The position numbers were made by a program, and so were the translations under genes. This document shows positions 1 through 8,956 of a DNA stretch of 64,000 bases, in pieces. The notes beneath the pieces are model-generated. The model saw nothing but the letters and a program-made list of their open reading frames with translations, made no database searches and had not been told where the DNA came from. How positions within the stretch are numbered: the stretch's first letter is position 1; each line of letters begins with the position of its first letter. Source of the stretch: Betaproteobacteria bacterium HGW-Betaproteobacteria-9 (lineage in GTDB: Bacteria > Pseudomonadota > Gammaproteobacteria > Burkholderiales > Burkholderiaceae_C). The stretch covers positions 1 to 64,000 of the forward strand of contig PHCC01000021.1 of NCBI GenBank assembly GCA_002842215.1, written 5' to 3'.

Positions 1-139
1 CCCGGCGCGCGACATCCTGGTCGAGATGGGCCGGCGTGGCATGGTCGGTGGACAGGAAGACATGATCGAAGACACCGCCATGACCATGGCGCGCGAGCGC
101 AGCTTGCAGACCGCCCCGCAGCCGGAGACGGCCGTTTGA
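1..139 (+). CDS. 4-hydroxy-2-oxovalerate aldolase, C-terminal end (partial)
   Basis: Only the last 45 residues are in the window, read from base 2 to the TGA at 137-139. The stretch [20 protein letters not shown] closely resembles the C-terminus of DmpG/BphI-type 4-hydroxy-2-oxovalerate aldolases (DRE-TIM metallolyase family), which split 4-hydroxy-2-oxoacids from meta-cleavage into pyruvate and an aldehyde. The usual partner acetaldehyde dehydrogenase would lie outside the window. The stop overlaps the TTG start of the next gene, so the two are probably co-transcribed. The call rests on a short tail and is moderately sure. Confidence 0.6.
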
Positions 140-1107
140 GTGCCACGCACCCGGCGTGGCTGGTCGAGTCGGTCGGCACACCCTGGTCGCTCGCACTGCG
201 CGAGCAGGACAACATGCCGCCCGCCAATGGTGAGGTGGTCGTCGAAACGGCGTTCTCTGCGCTCAATTTCGCAGATGGCCTGATGCTGGAAGGCAAGTAC
301 CAGGTCCGCCCGCCGTTGCCCTTTGTGCCTGGGCATGAATTCGCCGGCACGGTGGTGCACAGTGCCTGTGGCAGACTGCCCGTGGGCACACAGGTGGCCG
401 CCCAGGTGCCACACGGGGCCCTCGCGGCGCGGGTGCGTCTGGCCGGAGAGCGCTGCGTGGTGGTGCCGCCGGGGCTGGGGCTGGATGTGGCGGCGGCGGT
501 GCTGATCTCCTACACCACCGCCCACCTGGCGCTCCACGTCAAGGCGCGGGTGCAACCCGGTGACACGGTGCTGATCCACGCCGCAGCCGGCGCGCTGGGG
601 ACCGCCGCGGCCCAACTGGCCAGGGCGGCCGGTGCCCGGGTGCTCGGTGTGGTGAGCAGCGAGGAGAAAAAAGCGGTGGCGCTGACCGCTGGCTGCGACG
701 AGGTGTTTCTGTCGGGCACCCACTGGGCGTCCGACGTGCGCAACGCTGTGGGTTCACGTGGACTGAAGGCTGTGCTCGACTCCGTCGGGGGCGAGACCAC
801 CACACGCAGCCTCAAGCTGCTGGGCTGGGGCGGGACCTTGCTGATCGTGGGCTTCTCCTCGGGCGAGATCGCTTCGTTGCCAGTCAACCGCTTGCTACTC
901 AAGTCCCAGGACATCATGGGCGTCTACTGGTCTTTCGACGAGAACCCCCAGCAGACCCTGCAGATGCAGCATGACCTTTTGGCTATAGTGGCCAGCGGCC
1001 AGCTCGCTCCGGTGATCGACTCTGTGTGGCCAGCCGCCGAATTGGAGCCTGCGCTGCACAAGCTGATGGCCGGGGCTACTCGAGGCAAAGTGCTGCTGCG
1101 CTGGTAA
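136..1107 (+). CDS. Zinc-free MDR oxidoreductase (NADPH:quinone reductase family)
   Basis: This 323-residue protein belongs to the medium-chain dehydrogenase/reductase superfamily, quinone oxidoreductase/enoyl reductase branch. It has an N-terminal GroES-like fold with [12 protein letters not shown] near residue 65, then a Rossmann domain with the nucleotide loop AAAGALG near residue 150. The zinc-binding cysteines of alcohol dehydrogenases are missing. The start is a TTG that overlaps the upstream TGA, so translation is likely coupled to the aldolase; the next ATG in frame would remove conserved N-terminal sequence. The substrate cannot be read from sequence; reduction of an enoyl or quinoid intermediate of aromatic breakdown is the contextual guess. 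Confidence 0.75.
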
Positions 1108-1133
1108 GTGGTTTGACAATCAAACTGATACCT

Positions 1134-1467
1134 GTCCACGAATAGGGGTCGAACTCCAGTTCGATGTCATTGACATACCGAGCCTCCGGCGAGGCAAGGA
1201 AAAGCGTTGCCGCCGAGATGTCCTCGGGTTGCGCGACATGGCCTAGCTAGATGATCTTGCGAGACCTGAGCTCATTGGCCCAGGTCCGTGCGAAAGAACG
1301 CACCGCGGCCTTCGAGGGCTGTCGAGACTGAAGTCTTCCACGCCCTTGTTGGCCACGATAGATGCCGTGATGACCACCGTGCCAGCGTCCTTCAGTACGG
1401 GGAGGAGCGGTTGCACGGTGAATAACACCCCCTTCACGTTGATATCGAAGACCTGTACCTACTCATT
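1134..1467 (-). pseudogene. Decayed short-chain dehydrogenase (SDR)
   Basis: Reading the minus strand gives pieces of one classical SDR in different frames. VFDINVKGVLFTVQPLLP and GTVVITASIVANKGV come first, then, after a frameshift, KAAVRSFARTWANELRSRK ending in TAG. Near 1140-1230 the typical C-terminal piece QPEDISAATLFLASPEA follows. There is also an in-frame TAG before the first piece, and about 30-40 residues are missing before the last. The N-terminal cofactor-binding half is absent. The gene is clearly dead; it probably belonged to the same accessory region before the insertion sequence damage next to it. Confidence 0.75.
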
Positions 1468-1608
1468 CCGATAGTGATCACGCCGGATCAACCTGGGAGT
1501 CAACACCATGATGAAGGTTGTCGTCCCTGTCAGACGCCGTTGGCGAGGTTCAAGGCCCATGGTCGACCGATGGATCAAACAGAAACCCGCTACAGGTCCA
1601 TTGGGTCG

Positions 1609-1905
1609 CTACCTTTCGGAGTTCGATCGCCCCTGGCGGTCGGTATTTTTCAGGATGTCGCGCTCCATCTTGAGCTTGGCAACCTCCTTGCGCAGCCGCG
1701 CTATCTCCGCGTCCTGGGCCCTTTGCTTACCGTTGCCGGGAAACGCTTCCTGGGGCTCCTCTCGCACCTCACGAACCCATTTGCGCAGCACGTGCTCGTG
1801 AACGTCCAGGTCCTTGGCCGCCTGGGCCACACCCACGCCACGCTCGGTGACCAGCTTGACCGCCTCGAGCTTGAACTCTCAGCTGAATGTCCTTCTTCTT
1901 TCCAT
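1609..1905 (-). pseudogene. IS3-family transposase OrfA, nonsense-mutated and truncated
   Basis: From the ATG at 1905 the frame reads MERRRTFS, then TGA (1881-1879), then EFKLEAVKLVTERGVGVAQA and the helix-turn-helix/leucine-zipper segment of IS3 OrfA proteins, including VLRKWVREV and EIARLRKEVAKLKMERDILK. After ILK the sequence loses homology near position 1650, so the OrfA C-terminus and all of OrfB are gone. The likely 5' untranslated part of the element lies between 1906 and about 2000. It is a fossil insertion sequence lying between the SDR pseudogene and fumarylacetoacetase. Confidence 0.8.
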
Positions 1906-2089
1906 GAACTACCTCCGGTTTCATCTTCCACCTAAACAAGGTGTCTTTGAAACCGGCAGCAGCCCAATCGTCTGGCAGCAGTGGGGCGGTACCGCCAGTC
2001 CAGGTGATGGGGAAGCCAAACTGGATAGAACACGCTCAGCAATTCTGATGGCGGACCGAAGTCGGGATGAATCACGAGGATTCCGGTCA

Positions 2090-3400
2090 TCACGGGCAGA
2101 TGACCTGCCCCCAACACTCGCCCAGTCCGATTCGTGCCACACCTGCCGCCTCGCACCAACCTCTGAACACCACCGCGTCACCATTTTCCAGGTAGGTGCG
2201 GTGTTCACCATTCGGCAGTTGTAGTGGATTCTTCCCTCCATTGGTCAACTCGATCAGTGCACCCGCCTGGTCCAGTGTTGGTCCCGACAAGGTTCCTGTG
2301 CCCAGTAGATCTCCTGGATTGAGATTGCAGCCATTGACAGTGTGGTGTGCGATCAATTGCGCCAGGGTCCAGTAGGCATGGCGATAGCTGCTGCGGCAGA
2401 TACGCGCTGCAGGCCTACCTTCGTTGCGCATCCGGAGCGTCTGCAGGCACACTTCCAGTTGGATGTCGAATGCGCCGGCTTGGCGATTGGTCGCATCATC
2501 CAGATAGGACAGTGGCGATGAATCCCCTTCAGACCGCACAAGGGCACATCGGTATGGGGCCAGAGCTTCCAGTGTCACTACCCATGGAGAAATGGAGGTG
2601 GCAAAGTTCTTTGACAGAAAGGGTCCCAAAGGCTGGTATTCCCAGGACTGAATGTCGCGAGCCGACCAGTCATTAAGAAGGCACACACCAAACAGATGTT
2701 GGTCCGCTACATCGATGCGCACGGGCTCGCCTTGCAGACTCCCTTGGCCAATGAATGCGCCCAGCTCCAGCTCGAAATCCAGCCTCTTGGTGGGGCCGAA
2801 GTCTGGCCTCTCCGCGCCGGGTGTCATGGTCTGTCCAGAGGGTCGGCGAATGCCGTGCCCTGATACCCCAATGCTGGAAGCACGACCGTGATACCCGATG
2901 GGTATCCACTTGTAGTTGGGCAACAGCGGGTTGTCTGCCCTGAACTGCCTGCCGACGTTGGATGCGTGATGGATGGAGGTGTAGAAGTCTGTGTAGTCCC
3001 CGATCCGGGCAGGGAGGGCGTATTCAACTTCAGCCTGTGCCACCAGACAGGCCTGAAGCGCTGATCGCTCGGGCGCGCCGTCACGCAGTGACCTGGAGAG
3101 TGCCAGCCGCAATGCGCTCCAGGCATTCGGTCCTATCGACATCAACGCATTGAGCTTGTCCTCGGTGCAAGCCTGCACAGCCGTGGATACCTCCCCGGGC
3201 AGGATACCGGATGAATCAACCGATGCCATGTCCAGAACCATGTCGCCGATCGCGACACCCAGACGGTAGGTCTCCTGGCTGCTGCAGCGTCTAAAACTGG
3301 CGAATGGCAGGTTCTGAATGGGGAAATCGTTGCCGGGAACATTGGCCGAGGACACCCAGCTGCGTAGCGCTTGGTCATGGGTTTCATTCAGGTGTTTCAT
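2090..3400 (-). CDS. fahA: Fumarylacetoacetase
   Basis: The 436-residue protein hydrolyses 4-fumarylacetoacetate to fumarate and acetoacetate, the last step of homogentisate breakdown. An N-terminal SH3-like part contains FPIQNLPFASFRR. The catalytic FAH domain has the DFYTSIHHASNVG metal/active-site region, ELELGAFIG, NDWSARDIQSWEYQPLGPF and GTGTLSGP, all typical of fumarylacetoacetase itself rather than the shorter FAH-family hydratases. I chose the ATG at 3400; an 18-residue upstream extension would need a TTG. It is transcribed away from the monooxygenase operon. No homogentisate 1,2-dioxygenase or maleylacetoacetate isomerase is nearby, so it may serve a related fumarylpyruvate-type ester. 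Confidence 0.85.
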   Translation of the reverse strand: MKHLNETHDQALRSWVSSANVPGNDFPIQNLPFASFRRCSSQETYRLGVAIGDMVLDMASVDSSGILPGEVSTAVQACTEDKLNALMSIGPNAWSALRLALSRSLRDGAPERSALQACLVAQAEVEYALPARIGDYTDFYTSIHHASNVGRQFRADNPLLPNYKWIPIGYHGRASSIGVSGHGIRRPSGQTMTPGAERPDFGPTKRLDFELELGAFIGQGSLQGEPVRIDVADQHLFGVCLLNDWSARDIQSWEYQPLGPFLSKNFATSISPWVVTLEALAPYRCALVRSEGDSSPLSYLDDATNRQAGAFDIQLEVCLQTLRMRNEGRPAARICRSSYRHAYWTLAQLIAHHTVNGCNLNPGDLLGTGTLSGPTLDQAGALIELTNGGKNPLQLPNGEHRTYLENGDAVVFRGWCEAAGVARIGLGECWGQVICP

Positions 3401-3738
3401 AGGGTAGGGCAGGCCAAGGTTCCGGCTCTTTGCTGCGAAAGCAGAGTTGAACAAGCCATCTCAAAAGAAGATTGAACTTCGGGTTTTCCCTGCTTTTTAA
3501 GGGTTGGTTTGTGGTTGAGGTGGATTCTGATTGTTGCTGCTATCTCATTTCGATATGAGTCAGATGACAGATATGACCTATCTCATCGGCGGCAATCTGG
3601 CTTCAATAGTGCCTTGCAGCGATCTTCAAGATCTACCAGAACGGCTCCACCAAGTTGTCTTGCTGAGCAGCCGGCGTTGCTGGTCAGACATGAAGGTGGC
3701 AACTCTCACAAGCAAGACATCAGCAGAGGCAACAGAAC
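3401..3738. promoter_or_regulatory. Divergent intergenic region with inverted repeat
   Basis: This 338-bp gap separates fahA (minus) from the monooxygenase operon (plus), and I see no gene in it. It holds a perfect inverted repeat CTCAT-N6-ATGAG at 3544-3559. A related ATGA-N6-TCAT pair (ATGACCTATCTCAT) follows about 25 bp downstream, giving two similarly spaced dyads that could bind one dimeric regulator. The LysR protein encoded at 10480 is a candidate, but nothing in the sequence proves the link. Confidence 0.35.
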
Positions 3739-4962
3739 ATGGCCCATCAGATATCGGACTTTCTCAACGGAGACTTCAGCAAATCGGTCTATGTGCAACG
3801 AGCCCGGGAGCTCGTGCCGGAGTTGCGCAAGCGTTCGGAGAAGCAATGGCATCACCCGCGCGTGCTGGACGAAACGATCGCCGACATGCAAGACGCTGGC
3901 TTCTTCCAGATGCTGCAACCGAAGCGCTGGGGCGGCGGCGAGACCACGCCCATCGAATCGTTCGAAGTCGCCTCCATCCTGTCCGAAGGCGAGCCATCCG
4001 TAGGTTGGGTGCTCGGTGTCGTTGGCATCCATGCCTACCACCTCGCGTTCTTCAGTGAGCGTGCGCAGGAGGAGATCTGGGGCCGAAACACCAAGACCCT
4101 GATCAGTTCCCCTTACGCACCCGGCAAGGCTGTTCGCGTAGACGGTGGCTACCGTCTCTCGGGCCGGTGGTCTTTCTCCAGTGGTAGCGACCACTGCGAC
4201 TGGACCTTTCTGGGGGGCAACGTGGAAGGCGAGGATCACGGCAACACAGCCAAAATGTCGGGCTTGCCAGCGTTCACTTTCTTGCTGCCACGTTCAGACT
4301 ACGAGGTCGTTCACAACTGGAACGTGCACGGCCTTCGCTCCACGGGCAGCAACGATCTGATCGTCAAGGATGTGTTCATCCCTGAGCACCGCGCGCTGCT
4401 CTGGGAGCAGGTACTGACCAACTCCGCACCTGGACAGCTCAAGAACAACGGATTGCTTTACAAGCTGCCGTTCTTCCAGATTTTTTCGCGGGCCACCCAG
4501 CCACCGGCTGCGCTGGGTGCACTCAAGGGCATGGTGCAGTCTTTCATTGACTTCAATGCCGGTAAAGTCTCGCGCCACGGGATTCACATTGGTCAGAACT
4601 CTCAGGCGACATTGGTCGTTGCCGAGAGCCTATCCCGCGTCGAAGAGATGAAAAGTCAGGTCTACAAGAACTACGCCAGAGTGATCGCGGAAGTCGAAGG
4701 TGGCACCTCGGTACCCATGGACGATCGCCGGCAGTTTCGCTTTCAGGCCTCACAGATTGGTCCCCGCTGTGCCAAGTACGCCAACGAGCTGTACCGGATT
4801 ACCGGGGGCAATGCCATCTATGAAGACCAGGCCTTCGGCCGCTTCCTGAATGACCTCATGGCCATCCAGACGCATCAGCTCTGCAACTACCAACTACACG
4901 CCAACGCGTGGGCTGGCACGCTGCTGGGCTATGAAGAGGCCGCCAAGAACTACCACGCCTAA
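3739..4962 (+). CDS. Flavin-dependent monooxygenase, oxygenase component (acyl-CoA dehydrogenase fold)
   Basis: The 407-residue protein has the acyl-CoA dehydrogenase fold used by group D monooxygenases such as HpaH-type C2 oxygenase and HsaA. Such enzymes take reduced FMN/FAD from a partner reductase and hydroxylate a phenolic ring. Signs are SVGWVLGVVGIHAYHLAFF in the N-terminal helical domain, GYRLSGRWSFSSGSDHCDW in the beta domain and ITGGNAIYEDQAFGRFLNDL near the C-terminus. The catalytic glutamate of true acyl-CoA dehydrogenases is not evident. It is the first gene of the operon; the matching reductase is the last structural gene (9382-10356). The ring substrate is unknown. Confidence 0.75.
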   Translation: MAHQISDFLNGDFSKSVYVQRARELVPELRKRSEKQWHHPRVLDETIADMQDAGFFQMLQPKRWGGGETTPIESFEVASILSEGEPSVGWVLGVVGIHAYHLAFFSERAQEEIWGRNTKTLISSPYAPGKAVRVDGGYRLSGRWSFSSGSDHCDWTFLGGNVEGEDHGNTAKMSGLPAFTFLLPRSDYEVVHNWNVHGLRSTGSNDLIVKDVFIPEHRALLWEQVLTNSAPGQLKNNGLLYKLPFFQIFSRATQPPAALGALKGMVQSFIDFNAGKVSRHGIHIGQNSQATLVVAESLSRVEEMKSQVYKNYARVIAEVEGGTSVPMDDRRQFRFQASQIGPRCAKYANELYRITGGNAIYEDQAFGRFLNDLMAIQTHQLCNYQLHANAWAGTLLGYEEAAKNYHA

Positions 4963-5007
4963 GGGCAACGAACCGATCCCGATTCATAACCACAGAAGGA
5001 GACAACC

Positions 5008-6003
5008 ATGAATCTGTTCAAGCGCAAGACCACAACCCTGCTGGGCGCAACGATTCTGTCCATGCTGACGATCAGCACGGGATGGGCTCAGGACGACTAT
5101 CCGAGCCGGCCGATTCGCCTTGTGGTGCCCTATGCCGCAGGAGGCGGCACCGATATCCTGGCGCGCCAGCTCACAAAGAAAGTCGGCGAGCTGTTGGGGC
5201 AACCCATCGTTGTCGATAACAAGCCAGGTGCAGGCACTGCGATCGGAGCGGCCGAGGTGGCCAAGGCGAGCCCCGATGGCTACACCTTGCTGTGGGGTGA
5301 CAACGCCACGTTTGCGCTCAATCCGCATGTTTACAAGAAGTTGGCTTATGACCCGCTGACCAGCTTCGCGCCGGTCACTCTCACGGTGCGGGGAGCCCTG
5401 GTGCTGCTGACAGCCGATCGACTCGGGGTCAAGAATGTCAACGACTTGATCGCTCTTTCCAAGAACCAGGCGGGCAAGCTCACCTACGGGACCCCGGGCA
5501 ATGGCACGCCGCATCACTTGGCGATGGAGGCATTCAAGCTGCGTGCGGGCAACCTCCAGATCCAGCACGTGCCCTACCGTGGCGAAGCGCCAGCGATACA
5601 GGACCTCATCGGCGGCAGCCTGGACCTGATGTTTGCTGGCGCACGGGTGGCCAAGCCACAGACCGAGAGCGGCCGCGCAGTGGCACTCGCCGTTTCGGGC
5701 AGCAAGCGCAACACGGCCATGCCCGACGTGCCCACCGTGAGTGAGGCCGGTCTGAAAGGGTATGCCTCCGAATACTGGCACGGCGTTGTGGCGCCTGCCA
5801 AGACCCCACCTGCAGTGGTCGCCAAACTCAACGCGGCCTTCGTCAAGGCCATGGCATCGCCTGAGCTGGTGGGCTGGATCAACAACGCCGGCTCAGGAGC
5901 CGAATGGACGGGCAGCACGCCTGTGGAGATGCAGGCTCATATGGCCCAGGAGCTCAAGAACTCAGGCGAACTGGTCAAGACCATTGGTCTCTCTCTGGAC
6001 TGA
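5008..6003 (+). CDS. Bug/TTT periplasmic solute receptor
   Basis: The protein (331 residues) starts with a Sec signal peptide cleaved after about TGWA-QDDYPSRP. It continues as a Bug-family receptor of tripartite tricarboxylate transporters, with YPSRPIRLVVPYAAGGGTDI, NKPGAGTAIGAAEVAKASPDGYT and YGTPGNGTPHHLAM. It should bind an aromatic or other carboxylate in the periplasm. A strong AAGGAG ribosome site precedes the ATG. No TctA/TctB membrane partner is nearby, so it either shares a distant permease or acts as a sensor. A CGGGGG/CCCCCG stem-loop (6012-6031) without a T-run lies just after the gene. Confidence 0.85.
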   Translation: MNLFKRKTTTLLGATILSMLTISTGWAQDDYPSRPIRLVVPYAAGGGTDILARQLTKKVGELLGQPIVVDNKPGAGTAIGAAEVAKASPDGYTLLWGDNATFALNPHVYKKLAYDPLTSFAPVTLTVRGALVLLTADRLGVKNVNDLIALSKNQAGKLTYGTPGNGTPHHLAMEAFKLRAGNLQIQHVPYRGEAPAIQDLIGGSLDLMFAGARVAKPQTESGRAVALAVSGSKRNTAMPDVPTVSEAGLKGYASEYWHGVVAPAKTPPAVVAKLNAAFVKAMASPELVGWINNAGSGAEWTGSTPVEMQAHMAQELKNSGELVKTIGLSLD

Positions 6004-6058
6004 AATTTCAACGGGGGACTCACCGCCCCCGAATCTCCATATTCGAAGCAAGAACGAC

Positions 6059-6937
6059 ATGTCAATCCCTGCCCATACCGACTGCTATGAAGCGCGTTTG
6101 GCTGATCAACAAGACACCGATGGCTCCCAGCACTGGTACACCCGGGGTGCCAACTTTGTCGTCGCTGTGACCCACGCAAGGCCGGGGGCCGTTCTCCCTC
6201 GCCAAGGGTCGGACCAAACCGACGAATACATGGTGCTGCTGCCTGAGGATGTACGGGCGGTTCTCACTGCGGGCGGAGAGACGGCGATGTCAGATGGTGA
6301 TGCGCTGACTATCGTTCCGCCAGGCGACAGCCGTGTGAGCTTGCCCGACGGCGGTTGGGTCTATCGGGTGTTCAGCAAATTCGCCGTGGATGTTTTGACA
6401 CTCGCGCGAAATGCATCGGACTATGCCGATGGTGCTCCGGACGTCACCGCGCTTGAAAGCTGGCCTGAGCCAGTCGGCGGCTGGCACCTGCGCCACTACC
6501 CGCTTGCAGAGCACGTTCGCAGCGACACCACGATGCGCTTGTTCCGCACCTGCCATCTCATGATCAACGTCTTCCTGCCCAACAAGGCGCCCCGTGACAT
6601 CCGCAAGATGACGCCTCACTCGCACGCGGACTTCGAACAGGGGTCGCTGGCCATCCGGGGGCACTACATCCATCACATGCGGTACCCATGGACACCCGAC
6701 AAGACAAGCTGGCGTGAGGACGAGCACACGGAAGTGGGATCGCCATCCCTGTTGGTGATACCGCCCAAGGTCATTCACACCTCGCAGTCGATTGGCGAGT
6801 CGGGCATGCGGCTGGTGGACATCTTTGCGCCGCCTCGCGATGACTTTTCATTGCGCCCCGGACTCGTGTGCAATGAAGCGGAATACCCGCTTCCTGAACG
6901 TCTGAAGGGCATCTCTGCGCCCTTGCAACTGGCTTGA
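6059..6937 (+). CDS. Bicupin protein, possible ring-modifying or metal-dependent enzyme
   Basis: The 292-residue protein is made of two cupin barrels. The second carries the likely metal ligands TPHSHADFEQGS, then HYIHHMRYPW and IPPKVIHTSQ, that is His-X-His, Glu and a later His. The first barrel keeps the shape (GSDQTDEYMVLLPED) but has fewer candidate ligands. I do not recognise the exact family. It sits between the transport receptor and the aldolase in a ring-cleavage operon, so a dioxygenase, isomerase or hydrolase acting on a hydroxylated aromatic or its cleavage product is plausible but unproven. Confidence 0.6.
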   Translation: MSIPAHTDCYEARLADQQDTDGSQHWYTRGANFVVAVTHARPGAVLPRQGSDQTDEYMVLLPEDVRAVLTAGGETAMSDGDALTIVPPGDSRVSLPDGGWVYRVFSKFAVDVLTLARNASDYADGAPDVTALESWPEPVGGWHLRHYPLAEHVRSDTTMRLFRTCHLMINVFLPNKAPRDIRKMTPHSHADFEQGSLAIRGHYIHHMRYPWTPDKTSWREDEHTEVGSPSLLVIPPKVIHTSQSIGESGMRLVDIFAPPRDDFSLRPGLVCNEAEYPLPERLKGISAPLQLA

Positions 6938-6947
6938 GGAATTGATC

Positions 6948-7703
6948 ATGAAGAGTTTTCTGGAGCAGCTTGGTGAAGCCGGTACCTGCCGTTTCGGCAC
7001 CTGGGTAAAGCTGCCAACGCCTGAGACGATGGAGATGCTGGCCCAGGTTGGCTTCGACTTCATTGTGGTCGACATGGAGCACGCACCCCACACATTTGAA
7101 ACCGCGTACCGGTGCATCGTGCAGGCACAGGGGCTGGGCATGAAGGCGCTCGTGCGCCTTCCCGACGATCAGGGCACTTATGTCCAGCGCATTCTGGACA
7201 GCGGTGCCGACGGCGTCCTCATTCCGCGGGTACGCCATGCTGACGATGCGCGAGCCTGTATAGATGGCATGCGCTTCAGTCCTTTGGGCTCGCGCGGTTT
7301 GGGCATCACGTCTCGTGCGGGTCAGTGGGGTCTGAAAACTACGCCGGACTATGTTCGACACGGGAACACCATGGTCTTTCGAGGCGTCCAGCTTGAGGAT
7401 GTCGATGCCTTGCAGCAAGCCGCTCAGATCCTGTCCGTTGACGGCGTCAATGCCGCGTTCGTTGGGCCCGGCGACTTGGCGCTCTCGTCGGGGAAGCCGG
7501 CCTCTCACCCGGACAATGTGCTCCTGATCGACAGTCTGCTGGAGCTGTGTCGGCAAAAGGCGATTCCCTGCGGAACCGCCGTGGGCGATGCAGCGGCAGC
7601 GCGTCAGGCCCGGGACCGCGGTTTCAGCTTCGTGATGGTGAGCAACGATGCCTCGATCTTCGCCAAGGCAGCCGCTGCGCTGGTCCAGGAGCTTCGCTCA
7701 TGA
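6948..7703 (+). CDS. HpcH/HpaI-family aldolase
   Basis: The 251-residue protein belongs to the class II aldolases that cleave 4-hydroxy-2-oxo-diacids to pyruvate plus an aldehyde or semialdehyde. Family marks are FIVVDMEHAPHTFE, ALVRLPDD, GVLIPRVRHADDA, and the metal-binding Glu and Asp in FRGVQLEDVD and AAFVGPGDLALS. I prefer the ATG at 6948, which follows GAGGAA, over the TTG at 6942. Its stop overlaps the ligA-like start (ATGA). It would act after LigAB ring opening in the lower pathway. Confidence 0.8.
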   Translation: MKSFLEQLGEAGTCRFGTWVKLPTPETMEMLAQVGFDFIVVDMEHAPHTFETAYRCIVQAQGLGMKALVRLPDDQGTYVQRILDSGADGVLIPRVRHADDARACIDGMRFSPLGSRGLGITSRAGQWGLKTTPDYVRHGNTMVFRGVQLEDVDALQQAAQILSVDGVNAAFVGPGDLALSSGKPASHPDNVLLIDSLLELCRQKAIPCGTAVGDAAAARQARDRGFSFVMVSNDASIFAKAAAALVQELRS

Positions 7704-8098
7704 CGGCCCTGACTCCCCTGCAGGAGGACTCTGAGCTCGGTCCACGTGTCGAGATTCGGGGCGTCTGTCGTTTCACGGTCGAGCGGGCACAGCGGGGATT
7801 TCGCCTGAACCGCTTCCTCACAAGCATGCGCCAACCAGAGAATCGGGACGCTTTCGCTATGGATCCCGAGTCCTACATGGTCAGCCAGGCACTGACTGAT
7901 ACAGAACGCGACATGGTGCGCCGGCGCGACTATGCGGCGATGCTCGACTATGGAGCTTCCAACGTGGCACTGGGCAAGGCCAGTCCTGCGCTGGGAACGA
8001 CGCTGATGGAGCGGGGTGCTCTTGGCAGAGGTCAGTCAGTGGCGGAGTTCATTGCCGATCGCAAGGTGGCCAATCGGGGAATGCCATGGCAGTTCTGA
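7700..8098 (+). CDS. Extradiol dioxygenase alpha subunit (LigA-like)
   Basis: This small helical protein of 132 residues resembles LigA, the alpha chain of protocatechuate 4,5-dioxygenase. It contains FRLNRFLTSMRQPENRDAF and YAAMLDYGASN, then MERGALGRGQSV. LigA caps the active site of the catalytic LigB subunit and shapes the substrate pocket. Its ATG overlaps the aldolase stop by one base step, and its own end overlaps the beta-subunit gene by 13 bp, a coupling usual for subunits made in equal amounts. Confidence 0.85.
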   Translation: MTALTPLQEDSELGPRVEIRGVCRFTVERAQRGFRLNRFLTSMRQPENRDAFAMDPESYMVSQALTDTERDMVRRRDYAAMLDYGASNVALGKASPALGTTLMERGALGRGQSVAEFIADRKVANRGMPWQF

Positions 8099-8940
8099 TC
8101 GGCGGCATCGGTACTTCTCACGCCCCCTCCATTGCCCACGCTTTCGACGCGGGGCACCAGGAGCGCCCGGAGTGGAAACCGTTCTTCGAAGCCTATGAAC
8201 CGGTACGTCGCTGGCTTCAAACCGAGCGGGCTGATGTGATGGTGGTTTTCTATAACGATCATCTCAACCATTTCCAGTTCTCTGCGTACCCCACATTTGC
8301 ATTGGGTGTCAGCGAGTGGATGCCTGTCGCTGACGAAGGCGCGGGGGCACGCATGTTCTCCGATGTACCTGGGGACATTGGCCTGGGTTGGCATCTGGCG
8401 GAATCGCTCGTGCGTGACGAGTTCGACCTCACCATCTGCCAGGAAATGGTCCTTGATCACGGAGTGATGTCCGTGCTTCCGCTTCTCTGTTCGCCGCCCT
8501 GGCCCATCCGCGTGGTGCCGATCAATGTCAACGTGCTGCGGGAGCCTCTGCCGACGCCGGCACGTTGCTACAGGATTGGGCAGGCCGTAGGGCGGGCCAT
8601 TGCGTCTTGTCCGGGATCTGCTCGTGTGGTGGTTGCCGCCACAGGAGGACTCTCACATCAGTTGCATGGCCCCGATTTTGGAGTCACCAACCCTGAATGG
8701 GACAACAGGTTCCTGGACTTGATCGAAACGAACCCGGGCGCACTCGCTTCGGCCACGCATGAGGACTACATGTACCGCGGTGGCGTTGAATCCGTGGAGA
8801 TGATGCTCTGGCTGTGCATGCGTGGAGCACTCTGTGAGTCCGGCGCACTTCGCCGGATTCAACGCCACTACTGGGCTCCGATGCTGACGGGTTACGGCCT
8901 GCTGGCCCTGGGGAGTTCAGAGACCACCCGGACCGAATGA
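8086..8940 (+). CDS. Extradiol dioxygenase beta subunit (LigB-like)
   Basis: The catalytic subunit (284 residues) of a type II, non-haem Fe(II) extradiol dioxygenase opens a catechol-type ring next to the two hydroxyls. Iron ligands and catalytic groups expected from LigB are visible: His12 in IGTSHAPS, His59 in VFYNDHLN, a glutamate near 235-238 in RGGVESVEMM, and the catalytic-base histidine about 191 in GGLSHQLHGPDFG. Protocatechuate, gallate or a related substituted catechol are possible substrates. Together with LigA, the aldolase and the two-component monooxygenase it forms the core of the ring-opening pathway. Confidence 0.85.
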   Translation: MAVLIGGIGTSHAPSIAHAFDAGHQERPEWKPFFEAYEPVRRWLQTERADVMVVFYNDHLNHFQFSAYPTFALGVSEWMPVADEGAGARMFSDVPGDIGLGWHLAESLVRDEFDLTICQEMVLDHGVMSVLPLLCSPPWPIRVVPINVNVLREPLPTPARCYRIGQAVGRAIASCPGSARVVVAATGGLSHQLHGPDFGVTNPEWDNRFLDLIETNPGALASATHEDYMYRGGVESVEMMLWLCMRGALCESGALRRIQRHYWAPMLTGYGLLALGSSETTRTE

Positions 8941-8956
8941 CATGAAAGAAGCAACC

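Noticed and set aside
3509..4058. Two overlapping plus-strand frames before the monooxygenase gene
   Set aside because: They lack ribosome sites and resemblance to proteins, and they overlap the true start of the oxygenase in other frames.
6012..6031. Rho-independent terminator after the first Bug receptor
   Set aside because: The CGGGGG/CCCCCG stem is short with no T-run, and the next gene follows within 30 bp in the same operon; at most a minor mRNA structure.
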